DNA of 64,000 nt from Sphaeramia orbicularis (lineage: Eukaryota; Chordata; Actinopteri; Kurtiformes; Apogonidae): NCBI RefSeq assembly GCF_902148855.1, contig NC_043974.1:21639950-21703949 (forward strand), read 5' to 3'. The notes beneath the pieces were generated by a model. The model was given only the letters and a program-made list of their open reading frames with translations. It made no database searches and had not been told where the DNA came from. The position numbers and the translations under genes were made by a program. Positions 10,481 to 22,999 of the stretch are shown here, piece by piece; the stretch's first letter is position 1, and each line of letters begins with the position of its first letter.

Positions 10481-11981
10481 TTATCTGGTGGCAGCATATA
10501 CAACATTTGACTCGACTTCTCTTCCAGATGCCGGTCTTCGCTTTCGTTTTGGTTTTCCTTGGCAGTTGATAGTTGCGTAAGTCAGGTCGTCTGACGGCAC
10601 ATTCTGAAAATAAGAGTAATTACACTCACGAGTCACATACTAAATGTTTAGATCATGCAACTGTGTTTCAACAGATTGAATAAAATGGTGAGGGCTTAAT
10701 GGCACAGAATGTATGCTCAAGTTAAACAAAAAATAAGGAAAAGGACTAACAAGGCTGTTTTACAGTAACATTTACAAATTTTTTGTGTTGCCTATCATAA
10801 TCATCAAATGTATGAATGTTACTTGAGATTTTAGGCTTTTTTTAAATGGTTGTTTCCTTCCTGAATTTTCTGTTCCGAATGGGTGTCACATTTTTATATA
10901 ACCCACAATCTATACTTAAAACAGGATTTACCTTGTTTCTCTCCTGCTGCAGCTCTTCATTTACAGCTAAATGACAAAGGTAGGAACTTAGATTAGATAA
11001 TTTTGACTATTTTGGTATGGATTCACCCATTTCATAGACACAACATAAGAAGGGAGCGTTAAACATCGTATGAACCAGTAGTACCTGTCTGCCGTTTCCT
11101 GATTTTAACTGCCAGAGCAATTGTCACAACGGGTAGGACTCCACTCACACTCAGACCCCCCAGGACAGCAATAATCAGGATTTTTATCCCATCAGGGTCA
11201 TCTTGGGTAAAAAAAAAAAAAAAAAAAAATCAAAGCTGTCATTAAACTGAATAAAGACTAATTAATTGGCTGTTTGGTGTCCTTGTTAACCAAACAAACA
11301 TTTAGAGAATAAAAAAACTTTCACCTTGCGTCCTAATGTTTGCATCCTTGTCAGAACCACTGTTACCTTTAAAAAGAAGTATATTGCTATCCTTAATCAC
11401 TGGGACAAAATATTTGAGTTACATAACATAGAAATGAAATCTGAATGCAAGACCAGATCACATGCTTACCTTGAACATTTAAGTATGTCGTCTCTGAAAT
11501 GACTGTATGTCCGTTCAAATAAAATCCACAGAAGTACAGCCCCGAGTCAGAGAAATCCAAATCCTTAATATGAAGAGAGATCTTGGAGGGGTTTACCATC
11601 ATCTCATATTTCTCCTTTCCAAATCCATCGCAGAATGAAGCTGTCTCATCATGCTCAAACATAGAGGAGATACAGCTGGCCTTGGTTCTGTTGGTCACTC
11701 TGAACCAGTCTGTTACAGTGGTCTGTCCAGCCTTATTAATACACGACAATGTGATGTTTTCACCAGGCTGGACCTCCACAGTCTGAGACTCAGGAACAGA
11801 CCCTGAGGTCCAACCTGAAATGGACCAGAGGAATAGCTGATGAAATATGATTTACTTCAGTTCCATGTTAAAACAGCTGTATCTCACTGGATTAAACAGT
11901 AGTTCTATTTGTAAAGATTGAAAACCAGTACTTACTGTGGCAGCTGAGAAATAAAACTGTTATTACGGTGAAGACGCTCAT
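10481..11981 (-). CDS. Single-V-set Ig receptor with cytoplasmic ITIM, copy 2
   Basis: Exons are 11936-11981, 11470-11814, 11325-11366, 11085-11201, 10932-10966 and 10481-10603, all GT-AG and in phase, giving 235 aa. The signal peptide is MSVFTVITVLFLSCHS. The V domain keeps L-S-C, D-W-F-R and D-S-G-L-Y-F-C plus the extra Cys pair (S-C-I-S, S-F-C-D). The transmembrane exon is 6 nt longer than in the other copies and gains a Pro (S-G-V-L-P-V-V-T). The tail ITIM is L-T-Y-A-T-I, followed by N-C-Q instead of N-F-Q, and it ends V-V-Y-A-A-T-R. Expected role: inhibitory cell-surface receptor. Confidence 0.85.
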
Positions 11982-12011
11982 TGTCACCAAAGATGCATCG
12001 CAGCAAAGGCA

Positions 12012-12056
12012 TTTTATACCCCTGCAAGGGGGGTTTCATGGGGAAGAGGCGGGGTG
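12012..12056 (-). promoter_or_regulatory. TATA/GC-box core promoter of receptor copy 2
   Basis: TATAAAA is at 12012-12018, again 31 bp before the ATG. The GC box here is AGGCGGGG, one base different from copies 1, 3 and 4. Confidence 0.6.
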
Positions 12057-12456
12057 TTGAAAAGCTTTGAAATGAAGCTGTGATGTCTCACAATCTGAGA
12101 TAAAATCTACCTCAAACTACAGTAGAAAAGGAAAGCAACATGGACATTGACATTAATCATGTTTCCTGTTGTTAAAGAAGGATTCACAGAATGTTGCTCC
12201 ATTAGTAAGAGCAACAACACAGATAACAGAAGGGATGCAGCAAAGCACCAGAAGAAAGGGGGGGGGGGGGTTTACTAGCAAAGGATAAGACAGTAGAGTA
12301 TCATGAGAGAGCACATCAGCAGTTTTGTTTTTTACTGAAACATGGCATTGATGTGACTTCCAAGAAAGGAGGCAGTGTTAGATCATTTACCCACCAGTTT
12401 CATCTGTTTTTTTGTTGTTTTAGAGAAAAACTCATCTGTTTGGGTCTTAATTGAAC

Positions 12457-12599
12457 TTAAAATATGTGGTCTATGCTGGATGTTGGAGTATGCATTGATA
12501 TTTCACTGTAGACCTGGGTTTTCACAACCTGATCGCGGAAACATAAGGAGACCATGTAGAAGATCAGTGTCATGGAGATCAGCTCAGTTCTGTGATCAG
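12457..12599 (-). other. Conserved candidate terminal exon with tyrosine motif, copy 2
   Basis: The same 46-codon frame as at 5565-5707, with M-T-L-I-F-Y-M-V-S-L-C-F-R-D-Q and K-T-Q-V-Y-S-E-I-S-M, then a TAA stop. The acceptor-like GTGGTGCAG is kept. Confidence 0.35.
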
Positions 12600-12907
12600 C
12601 TGCACCACAGTAAAGACATTATAAACCCAAAAGATCAGGTTAAATTACATTTTATTCCTGCTTAGGAAATGTTTAGGCTTTCCTCTAGGAGGTGCTACAG
12701 TTTTCTGTCATTCTTCAATAAAAATGTCATACAAACTGCAAAAACACCTCTTTATGTTGGACTCTTAAACCACTGATACTTTAGTTACCCAGACTTTTCA
12801 AACTGTATTTTCGGTAAATTTTGTTTAAAATTTTGCATATGATATGTTGTGGCTTCGCCACTTGTCAAAATCCTATACTTAAAAACAATTTCCTGTAGTA
12901 GTGAAAT

Positions 12908-13770
12908 TACAAGTAATGAAATTACAACCCCTCCAGTTCCATGGGACATTGTGTAAAATGTAAATTAAATCATGATGCAATGATTTGCAAAAATCAAACC
13001 CATGTTAATTCGATGGCAGCAACATTTCTGTAAAATTTTGGGACAAGAGCAACAAAAGTGGTGTTAAAAAGAAATGGTAACAGGTCAGTAACATGAAAGT
13101 AAACTGCAAAGTCTGATTATTTCATCATCTACAGCAGATAATATAATAAAAGATTCAGAGGATTCTGGGTGAAATCTTAGGGACAAAGTTGAAAATCTGT
13201 AATGACAGTCTGTGATCTTTGGGCCCTCAGGCAGCACTGCATTAAAAGCAGGTATGATTCTGTCATAGAAATCATGCATGGGGTTCTAGAAATCATCATC
13301 TGTGTACAGTTTGCATGATGGCACTTAAATCTACATTTGTATGAACATGATCCAAAAACATCAGTCTATGGGCCTATGCTCATTTAACATGGATGAAGGC
13401 AAAGTGGAGAACAGATTCGCTGATAGACATTGTGCTTTCCAAAGACATCCGAACATGCACAATCTCCTTTATGGATGCTGTGTCCTCCAGACTAAAGAGG
13501 AGAGGGAACGTCTGGCCTATCAGTATTCAGCTGTAAAGCCTGCGTCTGTGATGGGATGGAGCTGCAATGGTGTCTGTGGAACTTACACATCTGGAAAAAC
13601 ACCATTAATGCTGGTATACAGAAGTTTTAGTTAAACACATGCTCCCATCCAGACATTGTCTTTTTCAGGGAAGGCCTTGCATATGTCATTCAGACGATAC
13701 TAAACCACATGGTGCCTGAGTTACAACAGCATGACTTCCTTCATATCCTGAACTGACCTGCCTTCAGACT
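12908..13770. mobile_element. Internally deleted Tc1/mariner-like fish element (unit 1)
   Basis: The left end ACAACCCCTCCAG, the TTGTGTAAAATGTAAAT segment and GATGCAATGATTTGCAAA are those of a common fish Tc1/mariner-group element. The right part decodes to decayed transposase (A-F-Q-R-H-P-N-M-H, G-W-S-C-N-G, then TCAGGGAAGGCCTTGCATAT). The DDE region is incomplete. The unit 2 counterpart is 23645-24508. Confidence 0.6.
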
Positions 13771-13778
13771 AGACCAGT

Positions 13779-14470
13779 GTTTTTCCAACCTTGGGGTCAG
13801 GACCCCACGTAGGGTTTTCTGGAATTCAAATGGGGTCACTTTAAATTTCTACTAATTGATAGAAAACAGAAAAAAACAACGCACCTATGTAAAACTAACC
13901 CCATCCGAATGGGGCTTTAGAATTTAACATTAGCATTGGGTCATCCCTTTAGTTTGCTACCAAATGAATAAACCTAATATTTATTCCATCCTGTACTGTT
14001 TAGGTCAGTGTTTTTCAACCTTGGGGTCGGGACCCCACAGGGGGTCTCCTGAAATTTCTAGTAATTGATGAAAAAAAAATAAAAATACTAATAAAAAATA
14101 TATGATGAGTTGAGGGAGACAATCCCAATCCATAAAAGACATGACAACTGTGAAGCTGAAACTGAAGCACTGTGGTACTGTTTATCTGTCAAATGTTTAT
14201 TGTGGCAGGTTGCAGATGTTGCAGCTCTTTCATAATTCATAGTTTGATGTATTGTTTGTTCAGTATTAATTGTCAGCCTTCTAAATCCAGGCTGGACTGA
14301 CTGTACATATCCTGACCAAGGAAAATAAAATTCTCACTTTGTGCAGTAATCTACACCTGGCTTTTCTACCTCCGTCCATAATAATATACATTATATAGAC
14401 TAAATGTCATCTAAAATTAACGTTTATTTGCAACGTAGTATAGCAAACTATTACATGATCAAAAACTCTG
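13779..14470. mobile_element. hAT-type MITE fragments (unit 1)
   Basis: Two ends of the same family, CAGTGTTTTTCCAACCTTGG and CAGTGTTTTTCAACCTTGGG (about 13779 and 14004), are followed by the internal body and a far end with TATAGACTAAATGTCATC. It is the reverse-orientation relative of the complete copy at 36757-37342. The duplicated left end suggests one element landed in another. Confidence 0.6.
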
Positions 14471-14499
14471 GAACTCTGTGCCCCAACATTTCACACATA

Positions 14500-14730
14500 T
14501 GTACACAGTCCATTGATCATTTTAAATATCTTTTAAAGACTCACCTATTTGCACTGGCTTTTAAAACAAATGTGCAACTTTTACTTTATTTTATCTTCTG
14601 GTTGTATTTTTAGACGCTGTTTATCTTATTATTGTGTATCTTTTTTCTCAGTTTTAGTATTATCTTTTATATCTATATATTTTTCTTATATTTTGTGTTT
14701 TTACCTGTCCTTGTGCAGCAGTTTGGACTC
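14500..14730 (+). mobile_element. LINE 3' tail, left half, split by a later LINE
   Basis: It encodes F-K-Y-L-L-K-T-H-L-F-A-L-A-F-K-T-N and stop, like 8725-8999, but the 3' UTR stops after CAGCAGTTTGGAC. The rest of the tail resumes at 19728. Confidence 0.7.
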
Positions 14731-15271
14731 TTAGTAAGTAAGTAAGTAAATGTTATTTATAGAGCACTTTTCACAGACAGTCACAAAGTGCTTTATCAAA
14801 TCAAATCAAAATCAAAATCAAATTTACAGAAACCCAACAGAATCCTCCAGGAGCAAACACTTGTGACTGGTGACAGTAGCGAGGAAAAACTTCCCTTTAA
14901 CAGCAGAATCCTTGAGCAGACCCAGACTCCTGAAGGATGACCGTCTGCCTTGACCAGTGGGGTTAAAAGAGAGAGAGTAAAGGAGGAGAAAAGAGAGAGT
15001 GATAGAGATATAGAGAGACTGGGGAAGAGGGGGTAGGTAGGGGGAGACACATGGAGTACATGTAACACTGTAAAGTAGCAACTTTACATTGTGAAAAATG
15101 AATAAAACAGTACAAGTAGAATACAATTAGAATACCCGTGAAACACAGTAAAGTACCATTAAAACAGTTTAAAATATGATGAATACATAGAGTGCAATCA
15201 GTTTGTGGTGGCCCTGAGTCAGGTGGGAAAATAAAAAGCCTGTTTGAACAGGAGTGTTTTGAGGTGTTTTT

Positions 15272-18249
15272 TTAAAACTCTCTGCAGTCCATGGACCGTA
15301 GGTGTAGAGGCAGGTCATTCCACAGACGTGGTGCTACAGCTTTAAAAGACCTGTCACCGCGTGTGCTAAAACAGGTGTGTGGAACCATCAGCAGGTGCTG
15401 TTCTGAAGACCTCAGGCTACGAGCTGAGCTGTAAGGCTGGATCAGGGAAGCAATGTGTGCAGGGGCCTGGCCATGTAGGGCCCGGAAGGTTAGCACCAGA
15501 ATTTTGAAATGAAAACGATATAAAACAGGGAGCCAGTGGAGAGATTTAAGAATGGGAGTGATGTGGGTTCTCCTGTTTGTGCGGGTCAGAAGCCTTACAG
15601 CAGAGTTCTGGACAAACTGTAGACGGGCCAGCTCCTTCTTGTTTAAGCATGTAAACAGGCTGTTACAGTAGTCTAAGCGAGAAGACACAAAAGCGTGAAC
15701 AATCATCTCAAGCTCATTGATGGACACCATAGACCTGAGTTTGGAGATGTTGCGTAGTTAGAAGAAACAGTTTTTCACTAAGTGTTTGGAGTAAAATTCT
15801 AAAGACATGGCCTTGTCAAAGATGACACCCAGATTCCTCAGTTTGGTCTTTACTGGAGAGCTCAGGTCTCCGAGGTGTTGTTTAATCCCTGGGATTGCAC
15901 TGTCTGGGGCAATAATGAGGGTCACCGTTTGGCTGGAGTTCAGCTGGAGGCTGTTATCATTTAGCCACTGTTTCAGCTCTGACAAGCAGTTGATTAAGGA
16001 ACTCAGTTTGTGGGGCTCAGAGGATTTAAAGGAGCAGTATATCTGGATGTCATCCGCGAATAGATGATAGGAGACATCACTATACTGCCGGATAATGTGG
16101 CCAAGAGGGAGGACAGAGTAAGAACAGGACTGATCACAGGACAGAGCCTTGGAGCACACCACACAGTAGATCCGCTGAGTCAGACCGGATGTTATTGATT
16201 GACACGCTGAAGCTTCTGCCAGTCAGTTAAGAGGAGAACCAGTCTGGCACAGGACCTGACATCCCTTCCAGGTTCCTCAGTCTCTCAATCATTATGGTAT
16301 GGTCCACTGTGTCAAAGGCCAAGGAGAGATCTAGCAGGACCAAGACCGTGGATTTCTCGGAGTCGGCCGCCATCAGGATTTCACTAGACACTTTTAATAG
16401 TGTGGTTTCTGTTGAGTGGCGTTGTCTAAACCCAGACTGAAAAGTGTCATAATTCTGGTGTGTCTCCAGAAAAGCTGTAAGTTGTTTAGATACTGCCTTC
16501 TCAAGGATTTTGGCCAGTAGGGGGAGCTGTGATATCGGCCTGTGGCTTTTGAGTTCAGTGGGGTCCATGATGGTTTTCTTTAGTTTTGGTTCTACGATGG
16601 CCTGTTTGAAGGAGCTGGGAAACAAACCAGTTGAGAGCGACAGGTTAAAAAACTTTGTGACCCATGGTCCAATTGTGTCAAAGACACTGACAAGAAGCTT
16701 ATGGGGGAGGATGTCTGCAGAGTTGGAGGAGGGTCTCGTTTTAGATAAAAGTGCCGAGATGTCTCCAATGTCACAGGGTCGAAGGAGGACCAAGTTTGAA
16801 GAGGGGGATCAGCTCGGGTCAGACAGCCAGAGGGTGGTGGGATATTGTTTAATATCCCTGAGCTTATCTGTGAAAAAGTTTAGGAAGTCATTGATGTCAG
16901 CTTTAGCATGGGGGCAACAGGGACAGCAGGGGACACAATGGACTGGATTGTGTCAAAGATTACTTTGGGGTTTTTCTTGTTTGTAGCTATAAGTTTGTGG
17001 AAATAGCTGGATCTTGCCTCTTTAATCATTTTATTTAAGGAGGTTATGAGATCCTTAAGATGTGACCTGTGTACTTCCAACTGGGTTGATTTCCAAAGAC
17101 GCTCAGTTTTGCAACAAATTCTCCTGAAATTTAAAATGTTTTCATTCATCCAAGGACAAGACCACTTGCGAGTGACATTGGTTTTCAGGGGAGCCACCTG
17201 GTCAAGAATAGAGCTGCAGTGTGTGGCAAAGCACTGCATAAACTCATCAACATTGGAACGCTCATTAAAAAGATAAGAGTTAAACAGGGCATGGAAATCC
17301 TGGGCTGTGGACTCTGTAATAATCCTCCTCTTGGCCCTTCTAGGTGCAGGCTTTGGGCTCAAAAGGCACACACAAATCAAAAAACACACCACAATGATCA
17401 CTTAAGTGGACATCCTCAACACACACATTTGTGACGTGTAAGCCCAGTGAGAATACAAAGTCCAGGGTATGCCCTTCCCTGTGGGTGGGGCCAGATACAT
17501 GTTGCTTAAGGTCAAAAGTGTCAGTCATAGTTAAAAGTTCCATTGCTGGGCTGGATGAGTCATTGTCAATGTGCAGATTAAAATCCCCAAGAATTAAAAC
17601 CTTCTCCACATCTTATTGATGTTAGGAAATCACTAAAATCATTTAAGAAGGCACCAGCAGGGCCAGGGGGACGGTAGATTAAAAAACAGTAAAACACACT
17701 GGAGGAGCCAGTCTTGATCATTTGTGATTCAAGTGAGGGAAAGTCATTGGTGCTCATCCTTCTGCATGTGTATTTGTCTTGGTACACTACAACAAGGCCA
17801 CCACCCCGGCGACGGGGGCGGGGCTGACCAACAGCAGAACAGCCAGGAGGGCACAGCTCATTTAAATGAATGAACTCCCCATCCCTCTGCCACGTCTCCG
17901 TCAGGAATAATGTGTCCAAGTTGCTGCTAGTGAAAAGCTCATTTAGGGAGAAGGATTTGTTAGCGATGGAACGTGTATTTAGTAACCCAAACCGACTAGG
18001 GGGTGGTGACGTCATGGTGTTCGTGACCGCTGTGTGTAATGGGATCAGTCTCAACCACCTACGATAACTTTTAGCAGGGTGCAACCCCATACGTGAACTG
18101 GAAATAACAGGAATGGGGAAGAGCAAGGCAGAGGTGTAGGCTGCCGGTGATGGGGAAGGAGAAGAATTCACTGAGGAGGTTGATTGACAGCTGAACAGTG
18201 AGGGCCTGGGAGAGGAGGAGAGATCAGTTGGAGTGGTAATCATTCTCAT
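15272..18249 (-). pseudogene. LINE copy A ORF2 (endonuclease/reverse transcriptase), broken
   Basis: Order along the protein: APE-type endonuclease (L-N-T-R-S-I-A-N-K, L-F-L-T-E-T-W, G-G-G-L-V-V-V-Y; 17578-18249, then S-D-H-C in another frame), a linker with I-Q-S-I-V, then RT (R-P-I-S-Q-L-P-L-L-A-K, Q-S-G-F-R-Q-R-H-S-T-E-T, L-L-D-L-S-L-A-F-D-T-V-D-H; 16227-16793), F-A-D-D-I-Q (the YADD-type box, 15758-16162) and a C-terminal L-K-S-L-H-W-L-P-V segment. The parts fall in several frames with at least five breaks, so no active enzyme is expected. Confidence 0.8.
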
Positions 18250-18399
18250 TACAGATTTTACAGGAGACTCTGAACATGGTGATATTAGATGTGACCAGCA
18301 GGGGGAGCAGGTGACTGCAGCAGAAGAGGTAGAGCATAATCACATAGGCGTGGGTGTGGTTTTAGTCAGGACAGCGTGTTGGATGTTTTGAGCCAAGAC

Positions 18400-19424
18400 C
18401 CTGCTGCCCAGTCTAGAGGGGTGGACACCATCGGACTAGTAAAAGGAGGAGCGGTTCCAGAACAGATTAAAGTTATCAATAAAACTGAAGCCATTCAGAG
18501 TGCAAGCAGACTGGAGCCAGGTGTTCAGGCTGAGGAGTCGGCTGAAACGCCCCACACCACGGGCAAAGGAGTGGAGGGGCCCGGAAATGAAAACAGCCTT
18601 CCCAGATCCTGTCAGTTTATCAAAGAAGTTTTTAAAATGAACCTTTGTCACTTCGGACTGTTGAAGAGAAGTATCATTAAAGCCCACGTGAACTATGATA
18701 CGGGTAATGGTGGACGGCAGTGAGAGCAGCAGCTGAGGCAGTTCATGGAGGATAGAAGTGACAGTTGAACCGGGGAAACACTTGGTTATGGCATTAAAGA
18801 AACGGACCTTACGGATGATGGAGTCCCCAAGGATAGCGGTGGTTGGAGGGAAAAGTGGTCGAGGAGACGGTGTTGAGGGTGAAGGGTTTCTGGTCTCTTC
18901 AGGTGGACATTCCACGGGTGGACCGTCAGAGTGACGGCAGACGGCCTCTCGGAGAAGGCGGCGCTGGGCCGAGGGGCGGGGACCCTGGGTCGAAGGCTTC
19001 ACAGGGGGGCCGGTGTCACGGCTGTCGCCAGTAATTAGCTCGGTGGCAGCCACGGTGTCAGCAGGAGCCGGTTCCCAGACAGAGCCAGGTGGGATGGGGA
19101 GCACACTAACAGTGGCGGGGGGAGCCGGAGCATCCTCCATGGACAGGACGCCGAAGCGGTTTGATGTGCTGATGCTTGGCGTTGGTGAGACTTTGCTTGT
19201 GTTCTTTTTGTGACCACGAATCACCACTTCAGACCAGGGTGTAGAACACAGGGGACAAGGACATGCAGAGGATGGATCCCAGAGAGCTGGGCATTTTTCT
19301 CCGCTAGTTCTGCAGAGAGGCGCAGTATTTCCTCTTTGAGATCCGCGATCATCTGGTAGGCCTTTACCAGGGTTTTGTTGGCTTGGACAAGCGGACTATC
19401 TCCGGGTGTTGTGGATGACGCCAT
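18400..19424 (-). pseudogene. LINE copy A ORF1 (coiled coil plus SGNH esterase), broken
   Basis: It starts M-A-S-S-T-T-P-G-D-S. A coiled-coil-like heptad stretch (D-L-K-E-E-I-L-R-L-S-A-E-L-A-E-K-N) follows, then the esterase blocks G-D-S-I-I-R-K and H-V-G-F-N-D-T. Relative to copy B, an 88-bp deletion shifts the frame, and an AAG-to-TAG change ends it just before the D-G-V-H-P block. Confidence 0.75.
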
Positions 19425-19727
19425 GGTGGTAGCAGCGAGATACCAGGGGCAGAGTGCGGGAAGCGGTCGGTGACAGCCACAGATAAGGATCCACTTACAA
19501 TACTTACCTGCCTTGATGGCAGTTTGGGTCGATGGCGCTGTATGGGTAAAAAGACGGAGAGAAAAGAAATCTAACAATCGATCACTTCGATTATTAGATT
19601 AGACCAATCAAGTTAAAAAGACATTGTTAAGAAGTTAAGATTGAGTGAAAAAAGTGTTAAAAGGCAAAAAATAAGTAGTTTAAAGGCTATATTTCTGGGA
19701 GTAGGTACACTGGCGGTTTGACAGATG

Positions 19728-19776
19728 CCACTTTGCGTTGTTGTAAATGTGCTATAGAAACAAAACTGACCTTGAA
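19728..19776 (+). mobile_element. LINE 3' tail, right half
   Basis: It continues the tail interrupted at 14730 (GCGTTGTTGTAAATGTGC, then GACCTTGAATA), matching the uninterrupted copy ending at 8999. Confidence 0.65.
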
Positions 19777-19784
19777 TAACATAA

Positions 19785-20469
19785 TAGGAGTGAAAATCTT
19801 TTACTATCTCAGGATTCGATTCGATTCTGATTTTTGGGGCTACGATTTGATTCAAAATCAATTTTTGATTCAAAACTATTTGATTCATAATGATTTCTGC
19901 TTCAGTCAATAGGTTTACAAAGGATCCTCATGATCTACTCCAGTCTGCTTTGCAAGACAGAATGACAAAGGCAGACATTAAAATGTCTTTTTCACATTTA
20001 TTATGTTTAAATATTTATCCATGCTTGGCAGGGAGTTTGGTGAGGCACATCATTGTGCGTTTGTTAGCCGCTGGTGGTTGACTGCACCGTGTCCTTAAGC
20101 TCTGGGTGATGCAGCTGACAGACTGATCTCATGAAATCATGTTGTATGTGACGCAAGTTTATTACATTTGGGGTGCTATATGTAAGCATTTTGATCCTTT
20201 CATGTGTGATTTAACAACATTTGATAGTGTGTCAATGCGCTAACCGCTAATCGCGCTAATCATTAACCCTAACCGCTAATCGTGCTAGCCACTAATCGCG
20301 CTAAACCTAACCCTAACCGCTAATCGCACTAACCGCTATGGCGTGCAGACTGCTAGCAGATTTGTTTCATTTTTTAAAATAGATTTTGGGACATTTTAAA
20401 TCCATTCTTAATCATAGTAAATGAGAATTGCGATTTGTTATTTGAATTGATTTTTTTGGCACACCCCTA
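19785..20469. mobile_element. hAT-like element with telomere-like core, copy 2
   Basis: The ends TAGGAGTG and CACCCCTA are inverted and flanked by TAACATAA and TAACGTAA, an 8-bp duplication with one change, as hAT elements make. The core (20235-20340) mixes CCCTAACC with CGCTAATC words. Confidence 0.7.
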
Positions 20470-21123
20470 TAACGTAATAAAGGTGACATTGCATAATCTC
20501 AATGAAATGATACCATGACTGATACGTCACAATCAAGTTAAAGGTGGACCAGTGACAGAGCAGTGACTGTATTCTACCAAATATTATGATGTAAGTGTGG
20601 AGGTGGATATTGTTGCAGCAGGTGAAGGAAAACAAGTTGAACTTTGTATAAAATATTGAACAGCTGAATGAGTCCATAGTCTTTACACAGTCAAATCTTT
20701 GACTTATTTCTGTATGAATCATGTCTTCCTGGCCAAGTTTATGTCAAACTGACAATGCCGTGTGTCACCACAGGTGCTTGTTTATTTCAGCCATTTACTT
20801 TCTAAACATGCTGATACCAGTTTGTACCGCTGGGTCTGGTTTTTATAGGTGTACAGAAGATGATAAAATCAAATAGGTCAGTTTTCATCTTTGTTTGTTT
20901 TTTTTTTTTTTACTTTGTCTCGTCAGTTGTGCTCAGACCACACTGCGCTGTCTCTTCCTGTCGAAGATCTGATGTTTATCTCAGTCACTGATTCCACCAC
21001 AGGTTGTTTGTACAGTCATTAATGTCTTTTCTGGCCACTTCATCAAAAGTCAAACTGCTGACACAAAAACTGAAACTTTGAAACAAAAGCAGAAGGAAAA
21101 GCCATACAGCCTCTAAAAATGTA
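20470..21123. other. Shared 3' flank of the duplicated receptor unit (unit 2)
   Basis: Noncoding as far as I can see. It aligns with 9656-10390 and 29850-30520. Confidence 0.5.
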
Positions 21124-21129
21124 TTTATT
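21124..21129 (-). promoter_or_regulatory. Polyadenylation signal of receptor copy 3
   Basis: AATAAA about 86 nt past the stop on the minus strand, in the same context as copy 2. Confidence 0.6.
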
Positions 21130-21214
21130 CTGGCCTTTTTGGCATCAATAAAAAAAAGACACATCAGTAGAATGATACGACAAAGCAGACTTCGACCACC
21201 AGTTCCAGTTAAGT

Positions 21215-22701
21215 TTATCTGGTGGCAGCATATACAACATGTGGCTCGATTTCTCCTCCAGATGCCGGTCTTCGCTTTCTTTTTGGTTTTGCTTGGAAAT
21301 TGATAGCTGCGTAGGTCAGGTTATCCGACAGCACATTCTGAAAATAAGAGTAATTACACTCATGAGTCACATACAAAATGTTTAGATCATGCAAGTGAGT
21401 TTCAACAGATTGAATAAAATAGTGAGGGCTTAAAGGCACAGAATGTATGCTCATGTAAAAAAGGAAAAAGACTAACAAGGCTGTTTTACTGTAAAATTAA
21501 CAATTTTTTGTATTATGTATCATAATCGTTAAATGTATGAATGTTACCTGAGGTTTTAGGGGGTTTTTTTTTGGTTGCTTCCGTGCTGAATTTTCTGTTC
21601 CAAATGGATGTCACATTTTTACATAACCCACAATCTATATTTAAAACAGGATTTACCTTGTTTCTCTCCTTCTGCAGCTCTTCATTTACAGCTAAATGAC
21701 AAAGGTAGGAACTTAGATTAGATCATGTTTTACTATTTTAGTATGGATACACCCATTTCATAGACACAACATAAGAAGGGAGCATTAAGTAACGTATGAA
21801 CCAGTAGTACCTGTCTGCAGTTTCCTGATTTTAACTGCCAGAGCAATTGTTACAATGGCAAGGACCCCGCTCAGACCCCCCAGGACAGCAATAATCAGGA
21901 TTTTTATCCCATCAGGGTCATCTTGGGTAAAAAAATTAAAAAAAAAAAATCAAAGCTGTCATTAAACTGAATAAAGACAAATTAATTGGCTGTTTGGTGT
22001 CCTTGTTAATCAAACAAACATTTAGAGAATAAAAAAACTTTCACCTTCAGTCCTAATGTTTGCATCCTTGTCAGAACCACTGTTACCTTTAAAGAGAAGT
22101 ATATTGCTATCCTTAATCATTGTGACAAAATATTTGAGTTACATAACATAGATATGAAATCTGAATGCAAGACCAGATCACATGCTTACCTTGAACATTT
22201 AAGTATGTCGTCTCTGAAATGACTGTATGTCTGTTCAAATAAAATCCACATAAGTACAGCCCCGAGTCAGAGAAATCCAAATCCTTGATGTGAAGAGAGA
22301 TCTTGGAGGGGTTTACCATCATCTCATATTTCTCTTTTCCAAATCCATCGCAGAATGAAACTTTACCATCATGGCCAAATTTAGAGGAGATACAGCTGGC
22401 CTTGGTTCTGTTGGTCACTCTGAACCAGTCTGTTATAGTGCGATATCTAGCCTTATTAATACACGACAATGTGATGTTTTCACCAGGCTGGACCTCCACA
22501 GTCTGAGACTCAGGAACAGACCCTGAGGTCCAACCTGAAATGGACCAGAGGAATAGCTGATGAAATATGATTTACTTCATTTCCATGTTAAAACAGCTGT
22601 ATCTCACTGGATTAAACAGTAGTTCTATTTGTAAAGATTGAAAACCAGTACTTACTGTGGCAGCTGAGAAATAAAACTGTTATTACGGTGAAGACGCTCA
22701 T
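21215..22701 (-). CDS. Single-V-set Ig receptor with cytoplasmic ITIM, copy 3
   Basis: Exons are 22656-22701, 22190-22534, 22045-22086, 21811-21921, 21657-21691 and 21215-21337, all GT-AG and in phase, giving 233 aa. It is the most divergent V domain of the four: the CDR1-like loop reads A-R-Y-R-T-I-T in place of A-G-Q-T-T-V-T, the middle loop has S-S-K-F-G-H-D-G-K-V, and the F before the second canonical Cys is replaced (L-Y-L-C). The ITIM L-T-Y-A-A-I and terminal V-V-Y-A-A-T-R are intact. The tail has S-G-G-E-I-E-P-H where the others have S-G-R-E. Inhibitory receptor by inference. Confidence 0.85.
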
Positions 22702-22731
22702 TGTCATCAAAGATGCATCGCAGCAAAGGCA

Positions 22732-22775
22732 TTTTATACCCCTGCAAGGGGGGTTTCATGGGGAAGGGGCGGGGT
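22732..22775 (-). promoter_or_regulatory. TATA/GC-box core promoter of receptor copy 3
   Basis: TATAAAA is at 22732-22738, 31 bp before the ATG, with GGGGCGGGG behind, as in copy 1. Confidence 0.6.
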
Positions 22776-22977
22776 ATTGAAAAGCTTTGAAATGAAGCTG
22801 TGATGTCTCACAATCTGAGATGAAATAAACCTCAAACTACAGTAGAAAAGGAAAGTAACATGGACATTGACATTAATCATGTTTCCTGTTGTTAAAGAAG
22901 GATTCACAGAATGTTGCTCCATTAGTAAGAGCAACAACACAGATAACAGAAGGGATGCAGCAAAGCACCAGAAGAAA

Positions 22978-22999
22978 GGGGGGGGGGGGGGGGGGGGGT
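22978..22999. repeat. Poly-G tract of variable length in receptor flank
   Basis: A G run that is longer here than the matching runs in the flanks of copies 1, 2 and 4 (near 5366, 12258 and 32398), so it is a length-variable site. Confidence 0.7.

Larger units (their letters stand above)
14731..19727 (-). mobile_element. Near full-length L2/CR1-type LINE, copy A
   Basis: The element reads 5' to 3' on the minus strand: 5' UTR (19727-19425), ORF1, ORF2 with endonuclease then reverse transcriptase, and a 3' terminus with (TTAC)n and TGTTATTTATAGAGCAC. It is inserted in a plus-strand LINE tail. An 88-bp piece of ORF1 present in copy B is missing here. About 5 kb is typical for the group. Confidence 0.8.
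9000..19776. repeat. Tandem segmental duplication, unit 1
   Basis: The unit holds, in order, a hAT element, receptor copy 2, an upstream flank with mariner and hAT relics, a LINE tail and a nested L2-type LINE. The same order recurs in unit 2 about 10.7-10.8 kb further on. Intron sequence, repeat insertions and poly-purine tracts match, so this is DNA-level duplication and not independent gene copies. Confidence 0.85.
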